From Crossaster papposus (Eukaryota > Echinodermata > Asteroidea > Velatida > Solasteridae), in assembly GCA_037893245.1 (NCBI GenBank), contig JBAIAA010000652.1, forward strand, positions 310,001 to 374,000: a stretch of 64,000 bases of DNA. Reading direction: 5' to 3'. The notes under the pieces are model-generated. The model had not been told where the DNA came from and did not search any database. It saw nothing but the letters and a program-made list of their open reading frames with translations. The position numbers were made by a program, and so were the translations under genes. Below are positions 45,501 to 59,700 of this stretch, in pieces. Each line of letters begins with the position of its first letter. The stretch's first letter is position 1.

Positions 45501-45832
45501 ACATCAGGTGTTTATTTATACTGCACACTTCTTTCCCTTTACATAATAATAAATGTGAGTTTGTTTTGTTATCAGATCAAATTGAGTTTTTTAAGATTTG
45601 GTCTACAATCGGCATATCCCTACTACTACATATTTAACTCGAGGGCTTGTTCCCACATCAGGTGTTTATTTCTACTGCACACTTCTTTCCCTTTACATAA
45701 TAATAAATGTGAGTTTGTTTTGTTATCAGATCAAATTGAGTTTTTTAAGATTTGGTCTACAATCGGCATATCCCTACTACTACATATTTAAGATTTGGTC
45801 TACAATCGGCATATCCCTACTACTACATATTT
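42551..45832 (+). repeat. Two tandem units Y, 1641 bp each
   Basis: Two consecutive Y units begin at 42551 and 44192, and a third opening follows at 45833, spaced exactly 1641 bp. A private change, TTATCACATCAAATTG, is found in the units starting at 44192 and 45833 but not at 42551. The most recent crossover therefore lies between those last two openings. Confidence 0.85.
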
Positions 45833-47515
45833 AAGATTTGGTCTACAATCGGCATATCCCTACTACTTCATATTTAACTCGAGGGCTTGTTCCCACATCA
45901 GGTGTTTATTTCTACTGCACACTTCTTTCCCTTTACATATTTAACTCGAGGGCTTGTTCCCACATCAGGTGTTTATTTCTACTGCACACTTCTTTCCCTT
46001 TACATAATAATAAATGTGAGTTTGTTTTGTTATCACATCAAATTGAGTTTTTTTAGATTTGGTCTACAATCGGCATATCCCTACTACTACATATTTAAGA
46101 TTTGGTCTACAATCGGCATATCCCTACTACTACATATTTAAGATTTGGTCTACAATCGGCATATCCCTACTACTACATATTTAAGATTTGGTCTACAATC
46201 GGCATATCCCTACTACTACATATTTAACTCGAGGGCTTGTTCCCACATCAGGTGTTTATTTCTACTGCACACTTCTTTCCCTTTACATAATAATAAATGT
46301 GAGTTTGTTTTGTTATCAGATCAAATTGAGTTTTTTAAGATTTGGTCTACAATCGGCATATCCCTACTACTACATATTTAAGATTTGGTCTACAATCGGC
46401 ATATCCCTACTACTACATATTTAAGATTTGGTCTACAATCGGCATATCCCTACTACTTCATATTTAACTCGAGGGCTTGTTCCCACATCAGGTGTTTATT
46501 TCTACTGCACACTTCTTTCCCTTTACATATTTAACTCGAGGGCTTGTTCCCACATCAGGTGTTTATTTCTACTGCACACTTCTTTCCCTTTACATAATAA
46601 TAAATGTGAGTTTGTTTTGTTATCAGATCAAATTGAGTTTTTTAAGATTTGGTCTACAATCGGCATATCCCTACTACTACATATTTAAGATTTGGTCTAC
46701 AATCGGCATATCCCTACTACTACATATTTAAGATTTGGTCTACAATCGGCATATCCCTACTACTACATATTTAAGATTTGGTCTACAATCGGCATATCCC
46801 TACTACTACATATTTAACTCGAGGGCTTGTTCCCACATCAGGTGTTTATTTCTACTGCACACTTCTTTCCCTTTACATATTTAACTCGAGGGCTTGTTCC
46901 CACATCAGGTGTTTATTTCTACTGCACACTTCTTTCCCTTTACATAATAATAAATGTGAGTTTCTTTTGTTATCAGATCAAATTGAGTTTTTTAAGATTT
47001 GGTCTACAATCGGCATATCCCTACTACTACATATTTAAGATTTGGTCTACAATCGGCATATCCCTACTACTACATATTTAAGATTTGGTCTACAATCGGC
47101 ATATCCCTACTACTACATATTTAAGATTTGGTCTACAATCGGCATATCCCTACTACTACATATGTAACTCGAGGGCTTGTTCCCACATCAGGTGTTTATT
47201 TATACTGCACACTTCTTTCCCTTTACATAATAATAAATGTGAGTTGGTTTTGTTATCAGATCAAATTGAGTTTTTTAAGATTTGGTCTACAATCGGCATA
47301 TCCCTACTACTACATATTTAACTCGAGGGCTTGTTCCTACATCAGGTGTTTATTTCTACTGCACACTTCTTTCCCTTTACATAATAATAAATGTGAGTTT
47401 GTTTTGTTATCAGATCAAATTGAGTTTTTAAGATTTGGTCTACAATCGGCATATCCCTACTACTACATATTTAAGATTTGGTCTACAATCGGCATATCCC
47501 TACTACTACATATTT
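45833..47515 (+). repeat. Partial unit X
   Basis: After the shared opening this copy follows X (TTTCTTTTGTT block near 46963, CATATGTAACTCG near 47160, short T run near 47425). It leaves the pattern at about 47516, where a B-B-C with CCCACACCAGGTG follows instead. This is the right edge of the X/Y domain. Confidence 0.8.
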
Positions 47516-48062
47516 AAGATTTGGTCTACAATCGGCATATCCCTACTACTACATATTTAACTCGAGGGCTTGTTCCCACATCAGGTGTTTATTTTTACTG
47601 CACACTTCTTTCCCTTTACATATTTAACTCGAGGGCTTGTTCCCACACCAGGTGTTTATTTCTACTGCACACTTCTTTCCCTTTACATAATAATAAATGT
47701 GAGTTTGTTTTGTTATCAGATCAAATTGAGTTTTTTAAGAGTTGGTCTACAATCGGCATATCCCTACTACTACATATTTAAGATTTGGTCTACAATCGGC
47801 ATATCCCTACTACTACATATTTAAGATTTGGTCTACAATCGGCATATCCCTACTACTACATATTTAAGATTTGGTCTACAATCGGCATATCCCTACTACT
47901 ACATATGTAACTCGAGGGCTTGTTCCCACATCAGGTGTTTATTTATACTGCACACTTCTTTCCCTTTACATAATAATAAATGTGAGTTTGTTTTGTTATC
48001 AGATCAAATTCAGTTTTTTAAGATTTGGTCTACAATCGGCATATCCCTACTACTACATATTT

Positions 48063-51000
48063 AAGATTTGGTCTACAATCGGCATATCCCTACTACTACA
48101 TATTTAAGATTTGGTCTACAATCGGCATATCCCTACTACTACATATTTAACTCGAGGGCTTGTTCCCACATCAGGTGTTTATTTTTACTGCACACTTCTT
48201 TCCCTTTACATAATAATAAATGTGAGTTTGTTTTGTTATCAGATCAAATTGAGTTTTTTAAGATTTGGTCTACAATCGGCATATCCCTACTACTACATAT
48301 TTAAGATTTGGTCTACAATCGGCATATCCCTACTACTACATATTTAAGATTTGGTCTACAATCGGCATATCCCTACTACTACATATTTAAGATTTGGTCT
48401 ACAATCGGCATATCCCTACTACTACATATTTAACTCGAGGGCTTGTTCCCACATCAGGTGTTTATTTATACTGCACACTTCTTTCCCTTTACATAATAAT
48501 AAATGTGAGTTTGTTTTGTTATCAGATCAAATTGAGTTTTTTTAAGATTTAGTCTACAATCGGCATATCCCTACTACTACATATTTAACTCGAGGGCTTG
48601 TTCCCACATCAGGTGTTTATTTCTACTGCACACTTCTTTCCCTTTACATAATAATAAATGTGAGTTTGTTTTGTTATCAGATCAAATTGAGTTTTTTAAG
48701 ATTTGGTCTACAATCGGCATATCCCTACTACTACATATTTAAGATTTGGTCTACAATCGGCATATCCCTACTACTACATATTTAAGATTTGGTCTACAAT
48801 CGGCATATCCCTACTACTACATATTTAAGATTTGGTCTACAATCGGCATATCCCTACTACTACATATGTAACTCGAGGGCTTGTTCCCACATCAGGTGTT
48901 TATTTATACTGCACACTTCTTTCCCTTTACATAATAATAAATGTGAGTTTGTTTTGTTATCAGATCAAATTGAGTTTGTTAAGATTTGGTCTACAATCGG
49001 CATATCCCTACTACTACATATTTAAGATTTGGTCTACAATCGGCATATCCCTACTACTACATATGTAACTCGAGGGCTTGTTCCCACATCAGGTGTTTAT
49101 TTATACTGCACACTTCTTTCCCTTTACATAATAATAAATGTGAGTTTGTTTTGTTATCAGATCAAATTGAGTTTTTTTAAGATTTGGTCTACAATCGGCA
49201 TATCCCTACTACTACATATTTAACTCGAGGGCTTGTTCCCACATCAGGTGTTTATTTCTACTGCACACTTCTTTCCCTTTACATAATAATAAATGTGAGT
49301 TTGTTTTGTTATCAGATCAAATTGAGTTTTTTAAGATTTGGTCTACAATCGGCATATCCCTACTACTACATATTTAAGATTTGGTCTACAATCGGCATAT
49401 CCCTACTACTACATATTTAAGATTTGGTCTACAATCGGCATATCCCTACTACTACATATTTAAGATTTGGTCTACAATCGGCATATCCCTACTACTACAT
49501 ATGTAACTCGAGGGCTTGTTCCCACATCAGGTGTTTATTTATACTGCACACTTCTTTCCCTTTACATAATAATAAATGTGAGTTTGTTTTGTTATCAGAT
49601 CAAATTGAGTTTGTTAAGATTTGGTCTACAATCGGCATATCCCTACTACTACATATTTAAGATTTGGTCTACAATCGGCATATCCCTACTACTACATATT
49701 TAAGATTTGGTCTACAATCGGCATATCCCTACTACTACATATTTAACTCGAGGGCTTGTTCCCACATCAGGTGTTTATTTTTACTGCACACTTCTTTCCC
49801 TTTACATAATAATAAATGTGAGTTTGTTTTGTTATCAGATCAAATTGAGTTTTTTAAGATTTGGTCTACAATCGGCATATCCCTACTACTACATATTTAA
49901 GATTTGGTCTACAATCGGCATATCCCTACTACTACATATTTAAGATTTGGTCTACAATCGGCATATCCCTACTACTACATATTTAAGATTTGGTCTACAA
50001 TCGGCATATCCCTACTACTACATATTTAACTCGAGGGCTTGTTCCCACATCAGGTGTTTATTTATACTGCACACTTCTTTCCCTTTACATAATAATAAAT
50101 GTGAGTTTGTTTTGTTATCAGATCAAATTGAGTTTTTTTAAGATTTGGTCTACAATCGGCATATCCCTACTACTACATATTTAACTCGAGGGCTTGTTCC
50201 CACATCAGGTGTTTATTTCTACTGCACACTTCTTTCCCTTTACATAATAATAAATGTGAGTTTGTTTTGTTATCAGATCAAATTGAGTTTTTTAAGATTT
50301 GGTCTACAATCGGCATATCCCTACTACTACATATTTAAGATTTGGTCTACAATCGGCATATCCCTACTACTACATATTTAAGATTTGGTCTACAATCGGC
50401 ATATCCCTACTACTACATATTTAAGATTTGGTCTACAATCGGCATATCCCTACTACTACATATTTAACTCGAGGGCTTGTTCCCACATCAGGTGTTTATT
50501 TATACTGCACACTTCTTTCCCTTTACATAATAATAAATGTGAGTTTGTTTTGTTATCAGATCAAATTGAGTTTTTTTAAGATTTGGTCTACAATCGGCAT
50601 ATCCCTACTACTACATATTTAACTCGAGGGCTTGTTCCCACATCAGGTGTTTATTTCTACTGCACACTTCTTTCCCTTTACATAATAATAAATGTGAGTT
50701 TGTTTTGTTATCAGATCAAATTGAGTTTTTTAAGATTTGGTCTACAATCGGCATATCCCTACTACTACATATTTAAGATTTGGTCTACAATCGGCATATC
50801 CCTACTACTACATATTTAAGATTTGGTCTACAATCGGCATATCCCTACTACTACATATTTAAGATTTGGTCTACAATCGGCATATCCCTACTACTACATA
50901 TGTAACTCGAGGGCTTGTTCCCACATCAGGTGTTTATTTATACTGCACACTTCTTTCCCTTTACATAATAATAAATGTGAGTTTGTTTTGTTATCAGATC

Positions 51001-53374
51001 AAATTGAGTTTGTTAAGATTTGGTCTACAATCGGCATATCCCTACTACTACATATTTAAGATTTGGTCTACAATCGGCATATCCCTACTACTACATATTT
51101 AAGATTTGGTCTACAATCGGCATATCCCTACTACTACATATTTAACTCGAGGGCTTGTTCCCACATCAGGTGTTTATTTTTACTGCACACTTCTTTCCCT
51201 TTACATAATAATAAATGTGAGTTTGTTTTGTTATCAGATCAAATTGAGTTTTTTAAGATTTGGTCTACAATCGGCATATCCCTACTACTACATATTTAAG
51301 ATTTGGTCTACAATCGGCATATCCCTACTACTACATATTTAACTCGAGGGCTTGTTCCCACATCAGGTGTTTATTTTTACTGCACACTTCTTTCCCTTTA
51401 CATAATAATAAATGTGAGTTTGTTTTGTTATCAGATCAAATTGAGTTTTTTAAGATTTGGTCTACAATCGGCATATCCCTACTACTACATATTTAAGATT
51501 TGGTCTACAATCGGCATATCCCTACTACTACATATTTAAGATTTGGTCTACAATCGGCATATCCCTACTACTACATATTTAAGATTTGGTCTACAATCGG
51601 CATATCCCTACTACTACATATTTAACTCGAGGGCTTGTTCCCACATCAGGTGTTTATTTATACTGCACACTTCTTTCCCTTTACATAATAATAAATGTGA
51701 GTTTGTTTTGTTATCAGATCAAATTGAGTTTTTTTAAGATTTGGTCTACAATCGGCATATCCCTACTACTACATATTTAACTCGAGGGCTTGTTCCCACA
51801 TCAGGTGTTTATTTCTACTGCACACTTCTTTCCCTTTACATAATAATAAATGTGAGTTTGTTTTGTTATCAGATCAAATTGAGTTTTTTAAGATTTGGTC
51901 TACAATCGGCATATCCCTACTACTACATATTTAAGATTTGGTCTACAATCGGCATATCCCTACTACTACATATTTAAGATTTGGTCTACAATCGGCATAT
52001 CCCTACTACTACATATTTAAGATTTGGTCTACAATCGGCATATCCCTACTACTACATATTTAACTCGAGGGCTTGTTCCCACATCAGGTGTTTATTTATA
52101 CTGCACACTTCTTTCCCTTTACATAATAATAAATGTGAGTTTGTTTTGTTATCAGATCAAATTGAGTTTTTTTAAGATTTGGTCTACAATCGGCATATCC
52201 CTACTACTACATATTTAACTCGAGGGCTTGTTCCCACATCAGGTGTTTATTTCTACTGCACACTTCTTTCCCTTTACATAATAATAAATGTGAGTTTGTT
52301 TTGTTATCAGATCAAATTGAGTTTTTTAAGATTTGGTCTACAATCGGCATATCCCTACTACTACATATTTAAGATTTGGTCTACAATCGGCATATCCCTA
52401 CTACTACATATTTAAGATTTGGTCTACAATCGGCATATCCCTACTACTACATATTTAAGATTTGGTCTACAATCGGCATATCCCTACTACTACATATGTA
52501 ACTCGAGGGCTTGTTCCCACATCAGGTGTTTATTTATACTGCACACTTCTTTCCCTTTACATAATAATAAATGTGAGTTTGTTTTGTTATCAGATCACAT
52601 TGAGTTTGTTAAGATTTGGTCTACAATCGGCATATCCCTACTACTACATATTTAAGATTTGGTCTACAATCGGCATATCCCTACTACTACATATTTAAGA
52701 TTTGGTCTACAATCGGCATATCCCTACTACTACATATTTAACTCGAGGGCTTGTTCCCACATCAGGTGTTTATTTTTACTGCACACTTCTTTCCCTTTAC
52801 ATAATAATAAATGTGAGTTTGTTTTGTTATCAGATCAAATTGAGTTTTTTAAGATTTGGTCTACAATCGGCATATCCCTACTACTACATATTTAAGATTT
52901 GGTCTACAATCGGCATATCCCTACTACTACATATTTAAGATTTGGTCTACAATCGGCATATCCCTACTACTACATATTTAAGATTTGGTCTACAATCGGC
53001 ATATCCCTACTACTACATATTTAACTCGAGGGCTTGTTCCCACATCAGGTGTTTATTTATACTGCACACTTCTTTCCCTTTACATAATAATAAATGTGAG
53101 TTTGTTTTGTTATCAGATCAAATTGAGTTTTTTTAAGATTTGGTCTACAATCGGCATATCCCTACTACTACATATTTAACTCGAGGGCTTGTTCCCACAT
53201 CAGGTGTTTATTTCTACTGCACACTTCTTTCCCTTTACATAATAATAAATGTGAGTTTGTTTTGTTATCAGATCAAATTGAGTTTTTTAAGATTTGGTCT
53301 ACAATCGGCATATCCCTACTACTACATATTTAAGATTTGGTCTACAATCGGCATATCCCTACTACTACATATTT
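48063..53374 (+). repeat. Higher-order repeat of 1399 bp with 197-bp and 438-bp sub-blocks
   Basis: The block 49659-51057 is repeated at 51255-52653 (1399 bp each). Between them lies an extra 197-bp sub-block (A-B-C-A) that duplicates the start of the unit. Inside each, a 438-bp block (from about 49942 and 50380; 51538 and 51976) is itself tandem. Diagnostic spellings are TTGAGTTTGTTAAG, TTGAGTTTTTTTAAG, CATATGTAACTCG and TTTATTTTTACTGC. 48063-49658 is a related but rearranged copy, and 52654 onward a partial one. Confidence 0.78.
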
Positions 53375-56300
53375 AAGATTTGGTCTACAATCGGCATATC
53401 CCTACTACTTCATATTTAACTCGAGGGCTTGTTCCCACATCAGGTGTTTATTTCTACTGCACACTTCTTTCCCTTTACATATTTAACTCGAGGGCTTGTT
53501 CCCACATCAGGTGTTTATTTCTACTGCACACTTCTTTCCCTTTACATAATAATAAATGTGAGTTTGTTTTGTTATCAGATCAAATTGAGTTTTTTAAGAT
53601 TTGGTCTACAATCGGCATATCCCTACTACTACATATTTAAGATTTGGTCTACAATCGGCATATCCCTACTACTACATATTTAAGATTTGGTCTACAATCG
53701 GCATATCCCTACTACTACATATTTAAGATTTGGTCTACAATCGGCATATCCCTACTACTACATATTTAACTCGAGGGCTTGTTCCCACATCAGGTGTTTA
53801 TTTCTACTGCACACTTCTTTCCCTTTACATATTTAACTCGAGGGCTTGTTCCCACATCAGGTGTTTATTTCTACTGCACACTTCTTTCCCTTTACATAAT
53901 AATAAATGTGAGTTTGTTTTGTTATCTGATCAAATTGAGTTTTTTAAGATTTGGTCTACAATCGGCATATCCCTACTACTACATATTTAAGATTTGGTCT
54001 ACAATCGGCATATCCCTACTACTACATATTTAAGATTTGGTCTACAATCGGCATATCCCTACTACTACATATTTAAGATTTGGTCTACAATCGGCATATC
54101 CCTACTACTACATATGTAACTCGAGGGCTTGTTCCCACATCAGGTGTTTATTTATACTGCACACTTCTTTCCCTTTACATAATAATAAATGTGAGTTTGT
54201 TTTGTTATCAGATCAAATTGAGTTTTTTAAGATTTGGTCTACAATCGGCATATCCCTACTACTACATATTTAACTCGAGGGCTTGTTCCTACATCAGGTG
54301 TTTATTTCTACTGCACACTTCTTTCCCTTTACATAATAATAAATGTGAGTTTGTTTTGTTATCAGATCAAATTGAGTTTTTTAAGATTTGGTCTACAATC
54401 GGCATATCCCTACTACTACATATTTAAGATTTGGTCTACAATCGGCATATCCCTACTACTACATATTTAAGATTTGGTCTACAATCGGCATATCCCTACT
54501 ACTACATATTTAACTCGAGGGCTTGTTCCCACATCAGGTGTTTATTTTTACTGCACACTTCTTTCCCTTTACATATTTAACTCGAGGGCTTGTTCCCACA
54601 TCAGGTGTTTATTTCTACTGCACACTTCTTTCCCTTTACATATTTAACTCGAGGGCTTGTTCCCACATCAGGTGTTTATTTCTACTGCACACTTCTTTCC
54701 CTTTACATAATAATAAATGTGAGTTTGTTTTGTTATCAGATCAAATTGAGTTTTTTAAGATTTGGTCTACAATCGGCATATCCCTACTACTACATATTTA
54801 AGATTTGGTCTACAATCGGCATATCCCTACTACTACATATTTAAGATTTGGTCTACAATCGGCATATCCCTACTACTACATATTTAAGATTTGGTCTACA
54901 ATCGGCATATCCCTACTACTACATATTTAACTCGAGGGCTTGTTCCCACATCAGGTGTTTATTTATACTGCACACTTCTTTCCCTTTACATAATAATAAA
55001 TGTGAGTTTGTTTTGTTATCAGATCAAATTGAGTTTGTTTAAGATTTGGTCTACAATCGGCATATCCCTACTACTACATATTTAACTCGAGGGCTTGTTC
55101 CCACATCAGGTGTTTATTTCTACTGCACACTTCTTTCCCTTTACATAATAATAAATGTGAGTTTGTTTTGTTATCAGAACAAATTGAGTTTTTTAAGATT
55201 TGGTCTACAATCGGCATATCCCTACTACTACATATTTAAGATTTGGTCTACAATCGGCATATCCCTACTACTACATATTTAAGATTTGGTCTACAATCGG
55301 CATATCCCTACTACTTCATATTTAACTCGAGGGCTTGTTCCCACATCAGGTGTTTATTTCTACTGCACACTTCTTTCCCTTTACATATTTAACTCGAGGG
55401 CTTGTTCCCACATCAGGTGTTTATTTCTACTGCACACTTCTTTCCCTTTACATAATAATAAATGTGAGTTTGTTTTGTTATCAGATCAAATTGAGTTTTT
55501 TAAGATTTGGTCTACAATCGGCATATCCCTACTACTACATATTTAAGATTTGGTCTACAATCGGCATATCCCTACTACTACATATTTAAGATTTGGTCTA
55601 CAATCGGCATATCCCTACTACTACATATTTAAGATTTGGTCTACAATCGGCATATCCCTACTACTACATATTTAACTCGAGGGCTTGTTCCCACATCAGG
55701 TGTTTATTTCTACTGCACACTTCTTTCCCTTTACATATTTAACTCGAGGGCTTGTTCCCACATCAGGTGTTTATTTCTACTGCACACTTCTTTCCCTTTA
55801 CATAATAATAAATGTGAGTTTGTTTTGTTATCTGATCAAATTGAGTTTTTTAAGATTTGGTCTACAATCGGCATATCCCTACTACTACATATTTAAGATT
55901 TGGTCTACAATCGGCATATCCCTACTACTACATATTTAAGATTTGGTCTACAATCGGCATATCCCTACTACTACATATTTAAGATTTGGTCTACAATCGG
56001 CATATCCCTACTACTACATATGTAACTCGAGGGCTTGTTCCCACATCAGGTGTTTATTTATACTGCACACTTCTTTCCCTTTACATAATAATAAATGTGA
56101 GTTTGTTTTGTTATCAGATCAAATTGAGTTTTTTAAGATTTGGTCTACAATCGGCATATCCCTACTACTACATATTTAACTCGAGGGCTTGTTCCTACAT
56201 CAGGTGTTTATTTCTACTGCACACTTCTTTCCCTTTACATAATAATAAATGTGAGTTTGTTTTGTTATCAGATCAAATTGAGTTTGTTAAGATTTGGTCT

Positions 56301-56750
56301 ACAATCGGCATATCCCTACTACTACATATTTAAGATTTGGTCTACAATCGGCATATCCCTACTACTACATATTTAAGATTTGGTCTACAATCGGCATATC
56401 CCTACTACTACATATTTAACTCGAGGGCTTGTTCCCACATCAGGTGTTTATTTTTACTGCACACTTCTTTCCCTTTACATATTTAACTCGAGGGCTTGTT
56501 CCCACATCAGGTGTTTATTTCTACTGCACACTTCTTTCCCTTTACATATTTAACTCGAGGGCTTGTTCCCACATCAGGTGTTTATTTCTACTGCACACTT
56601 CTTTCCCTTTACATAATAATAAATGTGAGTTTGTTTTGTTATCAGATCAAATTGAGTTTTTTAAGATTTGGTCTACAATCGGCATATCCCTACTACTACA
56701 TATTTAAGATTTGGTCTACAATCGGCATATCCCTACTACTACTACTACAT
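53375..56750 (+). repeat. Tandem duplication of 1906 bp
   Basis: The block opening at 53375 with CTACTTCATATTT recurs at 55281. Shared private spellings in the same order include TTATCTGATCAAATTG (near 53923 and 55829), CATATGTAACTCG, TTGTTCCTACATC and a B-B-B-C run (near 54512 and 56418). The second copy ends near 56750 with CTACTACTACTACATATTT. Small private differences exist in each copy. Confidence 0.82.
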
Positions 56751-59700
56751 ATTTAAGATTTGGTCTACAATCGGCATATCCCTACTACTACATATTTAAG
56801 ATTTGGTCTACAATCGGCATATCCCTACTACTACATATTTAACTCGAGGGCTTGTTCCCACATCAGGTGTTTATTTCTACTGCACACTTCTTTCCCTTTA
56901 CATATTTAACTCGAGGGCTTGTTCCCACATCAGTTGTTTATTTCTACTGCACACTTCTTTCCCTTTACATAATAATAAATGTGAGTTTGTTTTGTTATCA
57001 GATCAAATTGAGTTTTTTAAGATTTGGTCTACAATCGGCATATCCCTACTACTACATATTTAAGATTTGGTCTACAATCGGCATATCCCTACTACTACAT
57101 ATTTAAGATTTGGTCTACAATCGGCATATCCCTACTACTACATATTTAAGATTTGGTCTACAATCGGCATATCCCTACTACTACATATGTAACTCGAGGG
57201 CTTGTTCCCACATCAGGTGTTTATTTATACTGCACACTTCTTTCCCTTTACATAATAATAAATGTGAGTTTGTTTTGTTATCAGATCAAATTGAGTTTTT
57301 TTAAGATTTGGTCTACAATCGGCATATCCCTACTACTACATATTTAACTCGAGGGCTTGTTCCTACATCAGGTGTTTATTTCTACTGCACACTTCTTTCC
57401 CTTTACATAATAATAAATGTGAGTTTGTATTGTTATCATATCAAATTGAGTTTTTTAAGATTTGGTCTACAATCGGCATATCCCTACTACTACATATTTA
57501 AGATTTGGTCTACAATCGGCATATCCCTACTACTACATATTTAAGATTTGGTCTACAATCGGCATATCCCTACTACTACATATTTAACTCGAGGGCTTGT
57601 TCCCACATCAGGTGTTTATTTTTACTGCACACTTCTTTCCCTTTACATATTTAACTCGAGGGCTTGTTCCCACATCAGGTGTTTATTTCTACTGCACACT
57701 TCTTTCCCTTTACATAATAATAAATGTGAGTTTGTTTTGTTATCAGATCAAATTGAGTTTTTTAAGATTTGGTCTACAATCGGCATATCCCTACTACTAC
57801 ATATTTAAGATTTGGTCTACAATCGGCATATCCCTACTACTACATATTTAAGATTTGGTCTACAATCGGCATATCCCTACTTCTACATATTTAACTCGAG
57901 GGCTTGTTCCCACATCAGGTGTTTATTTATACTGCACACTTCTTTCCCTTTACATAATAATAAATGTGAGTTTGTTTTGTTATCAGATCAAATTGAGTTT
58001 TTTAAGATTTGGTCTACAATCGGCATATCCCTACTACTACATATTTAACTCGAGGGCTTGTTCCTACATCAGGTGTTTATTTCTACTGCACACTTCTTTC
58101 CCTTTACATAATAATAAATGTGAGTTTGTTTTGTTATCAGATCAAATTGAGTTTTTTAAGATTTAGTCTACAATCGGCATATCCCTACTACTACATATTT
58201 AAGATTTGGTCTACAATCGGCATATCCCTACTACTACATATTTAAGATTTGGTCTACAATCGGCATATCCCTACTATTACATATTTAACTCGAGGGCTTG
58301 TTCCCACATCAGGTGGTTATTTTTACTGCACACTTCTTTCCCTTTACATAATAATAAATGTGAGTTTGTTTTGTTATCAGAACAAATTGAGTTTTTTAAG
58401 ATTTGGTCTACAATCGGCATATCCCTACTACTACATATTTAAGATTTGGTCTACAATCGGCATATCCCTACTACTACATATTTAAGATTTGGTCTACAAT
58501 CGGCATATCCCTACTACTACATATTTAAGATTTGGTCTACAATCGGCATATCCCTACTACTACATATTTAACTCGAGGGCTTGTTCCCACATCAGGTGTT
58601 TATTTATACTGCACACTTCTTTCCCTTTACATAATAATAAATGTGAGTTTGTTTTGTTATCAGATCAAATTGAGTTTTTTTAAGATTTGGTCTACAATCG
58701 GCATATCCCTACTACTACATATTTAACTCGAGGGCTTGTTCCCACATCAGGTGTTTATTTCTACTGCACACTTCTTTCCCTTTACATAATAATAAATGTG
58801 AGTTTGTTTTGTTATCAGATCAAATTGAGTTTTTTAAGATTTGGTCTACAATCGGCATATCCCTACTACTACATATTTAAGATTTGGTCTACAATCGGCA
58901 TATCCCTACTACTACATATTTAAGATTTGGTCTACAATCGGCACATCCCTACTACTACATATTTAAGATTTGGTCTACAATCGGCATATCCCTACTACTA
59001 CATATTTAAGATTTGGTCTACAATCGGCATATCCCTACTACTACATATTTAAGATTTGGTCTACAATCGGCATATCCCTACTACTACATATTTAACTCGA
59101 GGGCTTGTTCCCACATCAGGTGTTTATTTCTACTGCACACTTCTTTCCCTTTACATATTTAACTCGAGGGCTTGTTCCCACATCAGGTGTTTATTTCTAC
59201 TGCACACTTCTTTCCCTTTACATAATAATAAATGTGAGTTTGTTTTGTTATCAGATCAAATTGAGTTTTTTAAGATTTGGTCTACAATCGGCATATCCCT
59301 ACTACTACATATTTAAGATTTGGTCTACAATCGGCATATCCCTACTACTACATATTTAAGATTTGGTCTACAATCGGCATATCCCTACTACTACATATGT
59401 AACTCGAGGGCTTGTTCCCACATCAGGTGTTTATTTATACTGCACACTTCTTTCCCTTTACATAATAATAAATGTGAGTTTGTTTTGTTATCAGATCAAA
59501 TTGAGTTTTTTAAGATTTGGTCTACAATCGGCATATCCCTACTACTACATATTTAACTCGAGGGCTTGTTCCTACATCAGGTGTTTATTTCTACTGCACA
59601 CTTCTTTCCCTTTACATAATAATAAATGTGAGTTTGTTTTGTTATCAGATCAAATTGAGTTTTTTAAGATTTGGTCTACAATCGGCATATCCCTACTACT

